DNA from: Candidatus Alistipes merdigallinarum
GTDB taxonomy: Bacteria; Bacteroidota; Bacteroidia; Bacteroidales; Rikenellaceae
DNA: 64,000 nt
Reading direction: 5' to 3'
Assembly (NCBI GenBank): GCA_019119305.1
Contig: DWXH01000021.1
Coordinates: forward strand, 1-64,000
Below the pieces are notes generated by a model. It was not told the origin of the DNA. It did no database searches and was given only the letters and a program-made list of their open reading frames with translations. Position 1 is the stretch's first letter; every line of letters begins with the position of its first letter. Of the stretch, positions 16,511 through 26,456 are shown in pieces. A program made the position numbers and the translations under genes.

Positions 16511-18118
16511 TTACAATTTCGGACCGTAAGCGACCAACGCTTTACCCGCTTCATTTCCGGTGAACTTCTCGAAGTTCTTGATGAACCGACTGGCAAGGTC
16601 TTTCGCTTTTTCGTCCCACTGGGCTGCATCGGCATAAGTGTCGCGCGGATCGAGGATCTTCGGATCGACACCGGGCAGAGCAGTAGGCACTACGAAATCA
16701 AAGTAAGGAATCGTTTTGGTCGGAGCGCTATCGATCGAATCGTTGAGGATCGCATCGATAATTCCTCTCGTATCCTTGATCGAGATACGTTTGCCCGTAC
16801 CGTTCCATCCCGTATTAACCAGATAGGCTTTGGCGCCCGAAGCCTGCATCTTCTTCACAAGCTCTTCACCGTATTTGGTCGGATGCAACGACAGGAAGGC
16901 TGCACCGAAACATGCCGAGAAGGTCGGAGTCGGCTCGGTAATACCGCGCTCGGTACCGGCCAGCTTTGCGGTGAATCCCGACAAGAAATAATATTTGGTC
17001 TGTTCGGGCGAGAGAATCGACACCGGAGGCAACACCCCGAATGCATCAGCCGACAAGAAGATCACCTTCTTAGCAGCCGGAGCTTTCGATACCGGTTTAA
17101 CGATATTCTTGATGTGATAGATCGGATAAGACACACGCGTATTTTCAGTTACCGATTTATCGGAGAAATCGATCGATCCGTCGGGACGCACCGTAACGTT
17201 TTCAAGCAGCGCGTCGCGCGTAATCGCATTCCAGATATCGGGCTCGCTCTCCTTATCCAAATTGATCACCTTCGCATAGCAACCGCCTTCAAAGTTGAAT
17301 ACGCCTTCATCGTCCCAACCGTGCTCGTCGTCACCGATCAACAGACGTTTCGGGTCGGTCGACAAGGTAGTTTTACCGGTTCCGGAGAGACCGAAGAAGA
17401 TCGCCGTATTCTTTCCTTCAAGATCGGCATTGGCCGAGCAGTGCATCGAAGCCATGCCTTTCAACGGCAGCAGATAGTTCATGTAAGAGAACATACCCTT
17501 CTTCATCTCACCGCCATACCACGTATTGATGATCACCTGAATCTTTTCAGTGAGGTTAAACACTACGGCCGTCTCTGAGTTAAGACCCAGCTCCTTGTAA
17601 TTTTCCACTTTCGCTTTCGAAGCGTTCAGCACTACGAAATCGGGCTCGCCATAAGCGGCCAACTCCTCTTCCGTCGGACGGATGAACATGTTTTTCACGA
17701 AGTGAGCCTGCCATGCCACCTCCATGATGAAACGGATCTTCAACCGGCTGTTCTCATTCGCCCCGCAGAACGTATCGACAACGAAAAGACGTTTGTTCGA
17801 CAATTCATCGGTTGCAATCTTTTTCAGGACTTTCCAACTTTCCGGGCTCAGCGGCTTGTTATCGTTTTTGTACTGATCCGAAGTCCACCAAATGGTATTT
17901 TCGGTTACAGCGTCCTTAACGAAAAATTTATCTTTAGGAGAACGGCCGGTATAAACCCCCGTCATCACGTTTACCGCGCCCATATCGGTAACCTGTCCCT
18001 TTTCGAATCCCTGCAAACCGGGTTTGGTCTCTTCTTCGAAAAGTTGTTCGTAAGAAGGATTGTGTACGATTTCGGTCACGCCCGAAATGCCGTACTTGCT
18101 TAAATCAATCTTTGACAT
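16511..18118 (-). CDS. pckA: Phosphoenolpyruvate carboxykinase (ATP)
   Basis: 535 residues, the normal ATP-type length. The kinase-1a motif [14 protein letters not shown], the nearby [24 protein letters not shown] and the active-site RSPKDKFFV are intact. In succinate-producing gut anaerobes this enzyme often runs in the carboxylating direction, fixing CO2 onto PEP to make oxaloacetate and ATP; that direction is inference. It has a strong, complete promoter (TTTG - 21 nt - TATCTTTG) and a leader of about 75 nt, consistent with high expression. Confidence 0.96.
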   Translation of the reverse strand: MSKIDLSKYGISGVTEIVHNPSYEQLFEEETKPGLQGFEKGQVTDMGAVNVMTGVYTGRSPKDKFFVKDAVTENTIWWTSDQYKNDNKPLSPESWKVLKKIATDELSNKRLFVVDTFCGANENSRLKIRFIMEVAWQAHFVKNMFIRPTEEELAAYGEPDFVVLNASKAKVENYKELGLNSETAVVFNLTEKIQVIINTWYGGEMKKGMFSYMNYLLPLKGMASMHCSANADLEGKNTAIFFGLSGTGKTTLSTDPKRLLIGDDEHGWDDEGVFNFEGGCYAKVINLDKESEPDIWNAITRDALLENVTVRPDGSIDFSDKSVTENTRVSYPIYHIKNIVKPVSKAPAAKKVIFLSADAFGVLPPVSILSPEQTKYYFLSGFTAKLAGTERGITEPTPTFSACFGAAFLSLHPTKYGEELVKKMQASGAKAYLVNTGWNGTGKRISIKDTRGIIDAILNDSIDSAPTKTIPYFDFVVPTALPGVDPKILDPRDTYADAAQWDEKAKDLASRFIKNFEKFTGNEAGKALVAYGPKL

Positions 18119-18200
18119 ACCTACTATAATTTAGTTAATACTTCTTCTTATTTTATTGTGAAAAAATTTTACTTTCTCCACTTCTTATCACTTTGCCGCG

Positions 18201-18233
18201 CAAAGATACGAATTATTTGCATTTGTTACCAAA
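18201..18233 (-). promoter_or_regulatory. pckA promoter
   Basis: -7 box TATCTTTG at 18201-18208 and -33 box TTTG at 18230-18233, spacer 21 nt. This is one of the best two-box matches in the window. Confidence 0.75.
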
Positions 18234-18293
18234 ATAACAGTGTCAAAATATTAAAAAAAATTAGAATGCCTGCATCAACGAGACCCCACTAAC

Positions 18294-18719
18294 TTACAGC
18301 TCATTGTGTTCGACCGTATTTTCTCTTTCCGACGAATTTCCTCTACCGCCGAATACCTTTATAATCAACACCGCCAATGGGACTCCGAGCAAAGCCCCGA
18401 ACGAATTGGCCGCAAAATCGATCCAGTCGCCACTACGGCTAAAATATTCGCTTTGCAACAATTCAATGATTCCGGAAAATATGATACAGGGAATCGCAAC
18501 CCATATCCGATTCTGACGTGCCGGCCGAATCCACAACGACAACAGCACAACCTGCCCTAAATAGAATCCGAAATGGATCAATTTATCGTAATGTGGGATC
18601 CGGGCCAGCCACCCCATCGGAGGAAGGTCCTCTCCCGGAGCGAGAGAACCATACAAAATCCCCGCCGTCCATAAGAAAAAAAGGATCATAGCGATCACCG
18701 TGTGTTTCTCTTTTTTCAT
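18294..18719 (-). CDS. VanZ-like membrane protein
   Basis: 141 residues from ATG 18717-18719. Four transmembrane helices fill the sequence. The motif HYDKLIHFGFYLGQ and the later IELLQ.EYFSRSGDWIDFAANSFGALLG block are typical of the VanZ-like family; in that family the DKLIHF and D..DFAAN..G segments are the conserved ones. Function is unknown outside teicoplanin resistance. It has its own promoter, divergent from hemW. Confidence 0.85.
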   Translation of the reverse strand: MKKEKHTVIAMILFFLWTAGILYGSLAPGEDLPPMGWLARIPHYDKLIHFGFYLGQVVLLSLWIRPARQNRIWVAIPCIIFSGIIELLQSEYFSRSGDWIDFAANSFGALLGVPLAVLIIKVFGGRGNSSERENTVEHNEL

Positions 18720-18756
18720 AACTTTGTTCGATATAAGCACCATTCGACCCGCGCTG

Positions 18757-18787
18757 CAAAGCTACAAATAATCGAAACACGACCAAA
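18757..18787 (-). promoter_or_regulatory. Promoter of the VanZ-like gene
   Basis: -7 box TAGCTTTG at 18757-18764 and -33 TTTG at 18784-18787, spacer 19 nt. Confidence 0.65.
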
Positions 18788-18817
18788 CGACAGTAAAAAA
18801 TTCCGACCGACTCTTGT

Positions 18818-19942
18818 ATGGCAGGTATTTATATCCATATCCCCTTCTGTAAAAGCAAATGCTATTACTGCGACTTTTACTCCTGCACATTGCTTGCCAA
18901 AAAACAAGAGGTACTGGCTGCTATCAGCGACGAACTGGAGCGCCGTGCCGATTTTCTGCAGGGAGAAACCATCGAAACGATTTACATCGGCGGAGGCACT
19001 CCGTCACTTTGCACCCCTTCCGAGCTAGGGGCACTATTAAAAACCATTCTTCAGAAATATTCTCACACCTCCTTAAAAGAGATCACCGTCGAGGTCAACC
19101 CCGACGATCTTTCACCCGATTATCTGCGGGCCCTCCGTGCCGAAGGTGTCAACCGACTGAGTATCGGCGTACAATCCTTTATCGACCGTGATTTACGTTG
19201 GATGCACCGGAGACACAACGCCTCGGCAGCTTCACACGCGATCGACAACGCCCACAATGCGGGATTCGACAACCTGACGATCGACCTCATCTACGGTATT
19301 CCGCAAATGAGCCTCTCCGAATGGGAATATAACCTGCAACAGGCATTCCGACATGGAATCACCCATTTATCGGCCTACCACCTCACCGTGGAGGAAAGTA
19401 CTGTATTTGGACGGTGGCTTCGTTCCGGAAAAATCCATGAGATTGATTCCGAATCGAGCCGCTCCGCCTATCTGTTATTACACGACAAGGCTACCGAAGC
19501 AGGATTTGAGCACTATGAAATTTCAAACTTTGCCCGTCCCGGATTCCGAGCCCGGCACAACAGCAGCTACTGGGACGGAACACACTACCTCGGAGTCGGA
19601 CCATCGGCCCACTCTTTCGACGGCAAACAAAGGACATGGAATCGGGCCGATGTCAATCAATATTTGCATCTTGAACCGCGAAACGAACATTTCGATTCGG
19701 AAACGCTCTCCGAGCAGGATCTATACAATGAATTTATTATGACCTCCTTGCGCCGTATCGAAGGAGTCGACATTGCGGAACTGGAACGCCGTTTCGGGGC
19801 ACGGAAATTGTACTATTTCAGACAACAAGCACAAAAATTTATTCATGAAAGGGTATTGATCCAACGACAAAATCGATATTTCATCCCGACGGATCATTTT
19901 CTGATCTCGGATTCGATCATATCCGATTTATTTTATGTATAA
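18818..19942 (+). CDS. hemW: Radical SAM heme chaperone HemW
   Basis: 374 residues. The radical-SAM cluster motif CXXXCXXC is in IPFCKSKCYYCDF, followed by GGGTPSL and the SAM-binding GVQSF. The HNSSYWDG segment is the HNXXYW heme-binding signature that separates HemW from true HemN coproporphyrinogen dehydrogenases. The extra N-terminal cysteine HemN carries is absent, which supports the HemW call. No exact -7 box is seen in the short gap to the VanZ-like gene. Confidence 0.92.
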   Translation: MAGIYIHIPFCKSKCYYCDFYSCTLLAKKQEVLAAISDELERRADFLQGETIETIYIGGGTPSLCTPSELGALLKTILQKYSHTSLKEITVEVNPDDLSPDYLRALRAEGVNRLSIGVQSFIDRDLRWMHRRHNASAASHAIDNAHNAGFDNLTIDLIYGIPQMSLSEWEYNLQQAFRHGITHLSAYHLTVEESTVFGRWLRSGKIHEIDSESSRSAYLLLHDKATEAGFEHYEISNFARPGFRARHNSSYWDGTHYLGVGPSAHSFDGKQRTWNRADVNQYLHLEPRNEHFDSETLSEQDLYNEFIMTSLRRIEGVDIAELERRFGARKLYYFRQQAQKFIHERVLIQRQNRYFIPTDHFLISDSIISDLFYV

Positions 19943-20004
19943 CGGTCTGCTTAAAATAAACGAACTGAGACAAAGAGCACAACATGCGTATAAATAAAAT
20001 AATG

Positions 20005-20012
20005 TATCTTTG
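20005..20012 (+). promoter_or_regulatory. -7 box TATCTTTG for the alpha-glucan cluster
   Basis: Exact match, 57 nt before the start of the fusion gene. No -33 TTTG is visible. Confidence 0.6.
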
Positions 20013-20069
20013 TCCTAAAATTTATCAAAAAAATCAACGTATAATAGATACTTAATATACCTTAAAAAG

Positions 20070-23000
20070 ATGTCAAAGAACGAAGAAATAAAAATGATTC
20101 CAGACTATCTGTTCGAAGTCAGCTGGGAAGTATGCAACAAGGTCGGAGGTATCCATACGGTCATTGCCACTAAAGTATTGACGATATCGCAACAAATGGG
20201 CGACAAATACATCTTGATCGGCCCCGATGTACACAGAGAGGATGTAAACCTTGAATTCGAGGAAGACACCGAATTACTGAAAGAATGGAAACAATCGCTG
20301 TTAACAAACGATAACATTCGGGTAAAAATCGGACGCTGGAAAGTCAAAGGAAACCCCATCACCGTACTGGTCGATTTCAGTCAATTCTTTTCCAGTAAAG
20401 ACGATGTCCTGAAATACCTTTGGGAGAGCTATCGGGTAGATTCGATCAGCGGACAATGGGATTACATCGAACCCGTACTGTTCGGGACCGCAGCCGGCAA
20501 AGTAATTGAAAGCTATGTCAACTATTTCTGCTCCCCGACCGATCGGATCGTTTCCCATTTCCATGAATGGATGACCGCAAGCGGTGGTTTATATCTCCAA
20601 AACCACTCTCCTTATGTAGCAACGGTATTCACTACGCATGCGACGGTCATGGGACGTTGCATCGCCGGCAATGGATTGCCGCTCTACAGCGATATGACCC
20701 GTTTGAATGCCGATGAACAGGCCCGACGTTTCAATGTAGTTGCCAAACATTCCCTGGAAAAGATCGCAGCAGGGAACATGGACTGCTTCGCTACGGTCAG
20801 CAACCTTACTGCACGGGAGTGCCGCTACCTGCTTGGGAAAGAGGTGGACGTTGTGACTCCGAACGGATTCGAAGACGATTTCGTCTGGGCCCAACCGGAG
20901 TTCGACAACAAACGGGCCGAAGCTCGCCGGATGATGATCAACGTAGCCGAAGCCTGCCTGGGTATCCATTACGATAGCGAACCCTTAATCGTAGGGACCA
21001 GCGGCCGATATGAATTTAAGAACAAAGGTATAGATATTTTTATCGATTCACTGCTCGCCCTTGCGGAATCGGACAATCTGCAACGTCCCGTATTGGCCTA
21101 TTTGACCGTTCCGGCTGGGAACAACGGTCCGCGCAAAGACCTTCAGGCCCATTTGGCCGATCCGAACAATCCGATCGATCCGAATGTATTGCGCAACACG
21201 ACCCATTACCTCGAAAATCAGGACTGGGATCCGATCATCAACCGGATCAAAAACACCCGGTTAGTGGATCCGTCGTCACCGGTACAGGTCATCTTTGTTC
21301 CTTCATACCTCAACCAAACGGACGGAATTTTCAACAAGAGCTACTACGAACTTTTGTGCGGGATGGACGTCACCGTATTCCCCTCCTATTACGAACCCTG
21401 GGGCTATACACCGTTGGAGAGCATTGCATTCTCGGTTCCGACAATCACCACGTCGCTGACCGGATTCGGACTTTGGGTGGACAGTAAACTCAAGAAACAC
21501 GAAGGAGTAGCCGTCATCTCCCGCAACGATACGAACGATGCAGAGGTGGTCAGCAACATCTCCGAAGTGCTGAAAAAATATGTAGCCATGGGAGCGGAAG
21601 AGTATGCCACCTACCGCACCTCGGCTCTTGACATCTCGAAAATCGCCTTGTGGGAGAACCTGATCGAATACTATTACGAGGCCTACAAAAAAGCGTACGA
21701 CCGCGCCATAAGCCGGAACAACCGCTCCTCATACGACGGAAATACCCACAGCGAAGCGTCGACCAATTTCGTCAAACCGCAAATCAGCAATACCCCGTCA
21801 TGGACCCGAATCATGGTCAAACGCCAACTGCCGGAACGGCTGCATCCGCTCGAAGAGCTTTCGAAGAACTTGTGGTGGTCATGGACATTGGAGGCTTACG
21901 AACTGTTCGAATACATCGATCGTGCGTTGTGGATGAAGTGTGAAAAGAATCCGATCGATTTTCTCGACCGTCTGACCCATTCCCGGATCGTCGCATTGGA
22001 GAAAGATGAATTGTTCTTGGGGAAACTGGATGCCGTCTATGCACAGTTCAAAAACTACATGAAGGAGAAAAAGCATGCGGAAGGACCCCGTATCGCATAC
22101 TTCAGCATGGAATACGGTCTACACAGCTCCTTAAAGATATATTCGGGAGGATTGGGTATCCTGGCCGGTGACTACCTGAAAGAGGCCAGCGACAAAAATG
22201 TTCCGATGGTCGCCGTAGGTTTGCTTTACCGTTACGGATACTTTACACAACGGCTGTCTTCCGCAGGCGCACAAGAGGCAAGCTATGAGGCCCAGAACTT
22301 CTCGAAACTGCCCATCTCCCCGGTATTGGACGAAAATGGATATTGGATGGACGTGCAGGTGGCTCTCCCAGGGCGAATCGTCACAGCCCGTATTTGGCGT
22401 TGCGACGTAGGACGGACCGAGCTCTATTTGCTGGACACCGACCACGAACTGAACCAGGAGGAGGATCGTTCGATTACCTACCACCTCTACGGAGGCGACT
22501 GGGAAAACCGGCTCAAACAGGAGATGCTGCTGGGCATCGGCGGAATCCGTGCCCTGAAAGCGATGAAGATCAAGCAGGATGTCTACCATTGTAACGAAGG
22601 ACACGCCGCATTCATCGGCATCGAAAGAATCCGCAACCTGATCCACAACCACAAACTCTCGTTCGACGAGGCGCTCGAAGTGGTACGTTCGTCTTCGCTG
22701 TTCACGACCCACACACCGGTTCCTGCCGGTCACGACGCCTTCCCCGAATCGATGATCCGCCAATACATGTCCCACTATCCGGACCGTCTGGGTATCACAT
22801 GGGAGCAGTTCATCAATCTGGGCAGGGCCTGTCCGAACGATCCTAACGAAAAATTCTCAATGAGTTTTCTGGCCTGCAACCTCTCTCAGGAGGTCAACGG
22901 AGTGAGCTGGTTACACGGGGAGGTCAGCAAAGACATCCTCAAAAATATGTGGCCGGGATACTTTAAAGACGAGCTCCACATCGGTTATGTAACCAACGGG

Positions 23001-24329
23001 GTACACTTCCCCACATGGTGCGCAGCCAACCTGCGGCGCCTCTATACCAAATATTTTGGCGACGGATTTACCCACAAGGAGTACAACATCGAGGCATGGC
23101 AGAAAGTTCACGACATCAGCAACAGAGAGCTGTGGGATGCCCGCTTGGTATTGAAAAACAAATTGATCGATCACATCAAACAACGGGTAAGCGATCCGAA
23201 ACAGTTCCGTTTCGACTCTCCGCGCCAAATGATCCGCATCAAGGAATCGCTCAATCCGGATGTACTGACGATCGGATTCGCCCGTCGGTTCGCCACCTAC
23301 AAACGGGCCCACCTGCTCTTTACGAACCTTGAACGGTTGAACAACATCGTGAACAACCCTAAATGTCCGGTTCAGTTCATCTTCGCAGGAAAGGCACACC
23401 CGAACGACAAACCGGGTCAGGACCTGATCAAACACATCGTCGAAGTGGCCGCCATGCCGCAATTCGTAGGCAAGATCATCTTCCTCCAAAATTACGACAT
23501 GGAACTGGCCCGACGTATGGTGCAGGGTGTAGACGTATGGCTCAACACCCCGACCCGTCCGCTGGAAGCATCGGGGACAAGCGGTGAAAAAGCCGTAATG
23601 AACGGCGTGATGCACTTCAGCGTATTGGACGGCTGGTGGGTAGAAGGGTACAAAGAGGGCGGCGGATGGATGCTGCCGATGGAGCGGACGTTCGAGGACC
23701 AGAATTTCCAGAACGAAATGGATGCCGAATTGATCTACAATACGATCGAAGAGCAGATCGTTCCGAAATATTACAAACGGGACGAAGAGAATATTCCGAA
23801 TGAATGGGTGGAATCGATCAAAATATGTATCGCCGACATCGCTTCGCACTTCACGACCAACCGGATGCTGACCGATTATCAAGAACGTTTTTACTCTAAA
23901 CTGTACAAACGCAACCTCAAACTCCGTGCTGACGATTTCAAAGCAGTCCGCGATATTGCTGCATGGAAAAGACACATCGGCCAACATTGGGATAAAATTC
24001 ATGTGGTCAGTGTCAAACAGGCCGACACCGGCAAAGGAGCCATCATCATGGGGCACAACTACAACGTTGAGGTAATCGTCGATATAGACGGCCTCGCTCC
24101 GCAGGATATCGGGGTGGAAATGATCCTTTCCGACCAGATCACCGACGGAAATGTACATGTAATCGCCAAGCTCGAACTGAAATATTCACACAGTGAAGGC
24201 TCTCAAGCCTACTATTCGGGGCAAGCGACTCCGGAATCGACCGGTTCTTACGATATGGCCATTCGCGTATTCCCGAAAAATCCGAACCTGCCGCATCGGA
24301 TGGACTTTGCCTTGGTCAAATGGGCTTGA
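20070..24329 (+). CDS. GT3 glycogen synthase fused to GT35 alpha-glucan phosphorylase
   Basis: 1419 residues in one open frame. Residues about 10-545 are a eukaryote-like GT3 glycogen synthase: FEVSWEVCNKVGGIHTV, SHFHEWMTASGG, VFTTHATVMGR, and the catalytic E-X7-E of PSYYEPWGYTPLE (Glu442, Glu450). GT3 enzymes use UDP-glucose. A linker at about 546-580 leads to a short-type (Thermus-like) GT35 phosphorylase, beginning with the NLWWSWTLEA block (DUF3417) and carrying ARRFATYKRAHLL and the PLP lysine in ASGTSGEKA (Lys1174), so both halves keep their catalytic residues. One polypeptide would therefore both build and phosphorolyse glycogen. It opens a four-gene cluster. Fusions of this type are, to my knowledge, annotated in some Bacteroidales but little studied. 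Confidence 0.9.
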   Translation: MSKNEEIKMIPDYLFEVSWEVCNKVGGIHTVIATKVLTISQQMGDKYILIGPDVHREDVNLEFEEDTELLKEWKQSLLTNDNIRVKIGRWKVKGNPITVLVDFSQFFSSKDDVLKYLWESYRVDSISGQWDYIEPVLFGTAAGKVIESYVNYFCSPTDRIVSHFHEWMTASGGLYLQNHSPYVATVFTTHATVMGRCIAGNGLPLYSDMTRLNADEQARRFNVVAKHSLEKIAAGNMDCFATVSNLTARECRYLLGKEVDVVTPNGFEDDFVWAQPEFDNKRAEARRMMINVAEACLGIHYDSEPLIVGTSGRYEFKNKGIDIFIDSLLALAESDNLQRPVLAYLTVPAGNNGPRKDLQAHLADPNNPIDPNVLRNTTHYLENQDWDPIINRIKNTRLVDPSSPVQVIFVPSYLNQTDGIFNKSYYELLCGMDVTVFPSYYEPWGYTPLESIAFSVPTITTSLTGFGLWVDSKLKKHEGVAVISRNDTNDAEVVSNISEVLKKYVAMGAEEYATYRTSALDISKIALWENLIEYYYEAYKKAYDRAISRNNRSSYDGNTHSEASTNFVKPQISNTPSWTRIMVKRQLPERLHPLEELSKNLWWSWTLEAYELFEYIDRALWMKCEKNPIDFLDRLTHSRIVALEKDELFLGKLDAVYAQFKNYMKEKKHAEGPRIAYFSMEYGLHSSLKIYSGGLGILAGDYLKEASDKNVPMVAVGLLYRYGYFTQRLSSAGAQEASYEAQNFSKLPISPVLDENGYWMDVQVALPGRIVTARIWRCDVGRTELYLLDTDHELNQEEDRSITYHLYGGDWENRLKQEMLLGIGGIRALKAMKIKQDVYHCNEGHAAFIGIERIRNLIHNHKLSFDEALEVVRSSSLFTTHTPVPAGHDAFPESMIRQYMSHYPDRLGITWEQFINLGRACPNDPNEKFSMSFLACNLSQEVNGVSWLHGEVSKDILKNMWPGYFKDELHIGYVTNGVHFPTWCAANLRRLYTKYFGDGFTHKEYNIEAWQKVHDISNRELWDARLVLKNKLIDHIKQRVSDPKQFRFDSPRQMIRIKESLNPDVLTIGFARRFATYKRAHLLFTNLERLNNIVNNPKCPVQFIFAGKAHPNDKPGQDLIKHIVEVAAMPQFVGKIIFLQNYDMELARRMVQGVDVWLNTPTRPLEASGTSGEKAVMNGVMHFSVLDGWWVEGYKEGGGWMLPMERTFEDQNFQNEMDAELIYNTIEEQIVPKYYKRDEENIPNEWVESIKICIADIASHFTTNRMLTDYQERFYSKLYKRNLKLRADDFKAVRDIAAWKRHIGQHWDKIHVVSVKQADTGKGAIIMGHNYNVEVIVDIDGLAPQDIGVEMILSDQITDGNVHVIAKLELKYSHSEGSQAYYSGQATPESTGSYDMAIRVFPKNPNLPHRMDFALVKWA

Positions 24330-24360
24330 CAAGGCCCTTTTCCCGAATAACTGTTTAACA

Positions 24361-24388
24361 AAAACGCTTCCCGAATGGGGAGCGTTTT
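24361..24388 (+). terminator. Hairpin after the fusion gene
   Basis: 12-bp stem with one G-T pair and a GAAT loop, followed by six Ts. It may attenuate or end transcription before the debranching enzyme gene. Confidence 0.75.
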
Positions 24389-24485
24389 TTATGCGAAAAA
24401 TCGGACAGAATTTAACACCATTTTATTTTGAAATGATATAATTTTTTGATAGATTTACACGTAAGATTAGAAAATCTTTTCAAGT

Positions 24486-26423
24486 ATGGCTGTTTTACAT
24501 TTTGACAAAAACGAATTGGGCAATTTGGAGTACTCGCTTCAACGTGAAATGCTCAGTACCAACCGTGCAGGAGGTTATATGAGTACGACTATCGTGTGTT
24601 GTAACACACGTAAGTACCACGGATTGATGGTATGCCCCAAAGACGACGACGATGATAACAACTACGTTTTGCTCTCCTCGGTCGACGAAACGATTGTACA
24701 GCACGAACAATCGTTCAATTTAGCGATCCATCGCTTCCCGGGCGTATACGAACCGCGCGGACATAAATACATTACAGATTTCACCTATACGCCGACCCCC
24801 ACGATAACCTATCGGGTCGGAGGCGTAATCCTGAAAAAAGAGTTGCTCTGGATCCACTCCAGAACACAGTTATTGATCCGCTATACTTTAGTGAATGCCC
24901 GGTCGAAAACTCTGTTGCGGTTACGGCCATTCCTCGCATTCCGCAACCGGCATGCACTCAGCAAAGCCAATTTTTATGCCGACGGACACAGCTATCCGAT
25001 TGCCAACGGGGTGAAAAACCGACTTTATGAAGGCTTTCCGTGGCTGCATTTGCAGATGAACGTTCCGGCCGAGTTTGTCGCTGCTCCCGACTGGTACTAC
25101 TCTTTCGAATATGCAGAAGAGATCAAACGCGGATATGCCGGGCACGAGGACCTGCTGACTACGGGCTACTTCGAAATGGAGATCGCCAAAGGACAAAGCA
25201 TCATCTTTTCCGGCTCGACCGAAGAGATCGATCCGGCCGGTCTGGACCAGGTATTCGAAGAGGAGTTGGCCCGCCGTTCTAAGAAAATCGATTTCCTCTC
25301 CTGTTTGCGTCACTCCGCACGACAATTCATTGTCCGACACGGAGACAAAACAGAGGTTGTCGCCGGTTATCCATGGTTCGGACGCTGGGGACGCGATACG
25401 TTCATATCCCTGCCCGGTATAACCTTAACCCAAGGGGATACCGAATCGTGCCGCGACGTACTCAATACGATGGTCCGCGAAATGAAAGACGGTATGTTTC
25501 CCAATATGGGCAATGCATACAACTCCGTAGACGCACCGTTGTGGTTCTTCTGGACCTTACAAAATTTCGAGAAAGCCGCCGGAGGAGCAAAAAAGATATG
25601 GGAAGCTTACGGATCGGCGATGAAGGACGTGTTAACCTCCTACATGAAGGGCAGCGAATACGTACAGGTGAAGGAGAACGGATTGGTGTGGGCTTTCCAT
25701 CCGAATTATGCCATGACGTGGATGGATGCCGTCGTCGACGGACACCCGGTCACCGGACGAGAAGGCTACCAAGTAGAAATCAATGCCTTATGGTATAACG
25801 CCGTATGTTACACAATCGAATTGGCCCGCAAAAACGGAGATAAGGTATTCGCTGAAGAGTGGAAATCACTGCCCAAACGAATCAAGGAATCGTTCAACCG
25901 ACTGTTCTGGTACGAGAAAGAGGAGTATCTCGCCGATTTTGTAAACGAAAAGGGACAAAATACGGCAATCCGACCGAACCAGATCATCGCATGTGCCCTT
26001 CCATACGGCATGCTCTCCGATACGGTCAAACAAATGGTGATCGACAAAGTCCGCCGTCATTTGCTGACCCCAATGGGATTACGAACACTCTCGCCGCGCA
26101 ATCCGCTATACAAAGGTCATTATGAAGGAGATCAGGCTTCACGGGACCTGGCCTACCATCAAGGGACTGTATGGCCATGGCTGCTTGAACACTATGTTAA
26201 GGCCAACTTCGATCTGTACGGGAAAGATTTCCTCAACGAGGCTATCGACATATTGAAAAACTTCGAAGAGGAGATCAGTGTGAGCGGTATCGCATCGATC
26301 AATGAGATTTATGACGGCGATCCACCCCACAACCCGAGGGGAGCCATCTCTCAGGCGTGGAGTGTCGGTTCGATCCTGCGGATCGATCAGATGATCAAGG
26401 CCTATTCGAGAAAAAAGAAATAA
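24486..26423 (+). CDS. Glycogen debranching enzyme (amylo-alpha-1,6-glucosidase type)
   Basis: 645 residues. The N-terminal third matches the GDE N-terminal beta-domain (TNRAGGYMSTTI, TRKYHGLMV). The catalytic (alpha/alpha)6 barrel, GH133-like, begins near residue 270 and shows GYPWFGRWGRDTFISLPG (294-311) and NSVDAPLWFFWTLQ (346-359). It hydrolyses alpha-1,6 branch points left by the phosphorylase. There is no glucanotransferase domain, as in archaeal-type enzymes. The gene follows the fusion by 156 nt with a hairpin between them and precedes the GT4 gene by 33 nt. Confidence 0.92.
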   Translation: MAVLHFDKNELGNLEYSLQREMLSTNRAGGYMSTTIVCCNTRKYHGLMVCPKDDDDDNNYVLLSSVDETIVQHEQSFNLAIHRFPGVYEPRGHKYITDFTYTPTPTITYRVGGVILKKELLWIHSRTQLLIRYTLVNARSKTLLRLRPFLAFRNRHALSKANFYADGHSYPIANGVKNRLYEGFPWLHLQMNVPAEFVAAPDWYYSFEYAEEIKRGYAGHEDLLTTGYFEMEIAKGQSIIFSGSTEEIDPAGLDQVFEEELARRSKKIDFLSCLRHSARQFIVRHGDKTEVVAGYPWFGRWGRDTFISLPGITLTQGDTESCRDVLNTMVREMKDGMFPNMGNAYNSVDAPLWFFWTLQNFEKAAGGAKKIWEAYGSAMKDVLTSYMKGSEYVQVKENGLVWAFHPNYAMTWMDAVVDGHPVTGREGYQVEINALWYNAVCYTIELARKNGDKVFAEEWKSLPKRIKESFNRLFWYEKEEYLADFVNEKGQNTAIRPNQIIACALPYGMLSDTVKQMVIDKVRRHLLTPMGLRTLSPRNPLYKGHYEGDQASRDLAYHQGTVWPWLLEHYVKANFDLYGKDFLNEAIDILKNFEEEISVSGIASINEIYDGDPPHNPRGAISQAWSVGSILRIDQMIKAYSRKKK

Positions 26424-26456
26424 TTCATATTGTAAAACCATAAAAACGCAAAGGCA

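Noticed and set aside
22911-24158. Open frame of 415 codons opposite the GT35 part of the fusion gene
   Set aside because: Antisense shadow; the plus-strand frame has intact catalytic motifs throughout.
20070-24329. Fusion gene as an assembly or frameshift artefact
   Set aside because: The frame is continuous with a plausible linker, consistent codon use and intact motifs on both sides, and there is no internal start signal near the junction.
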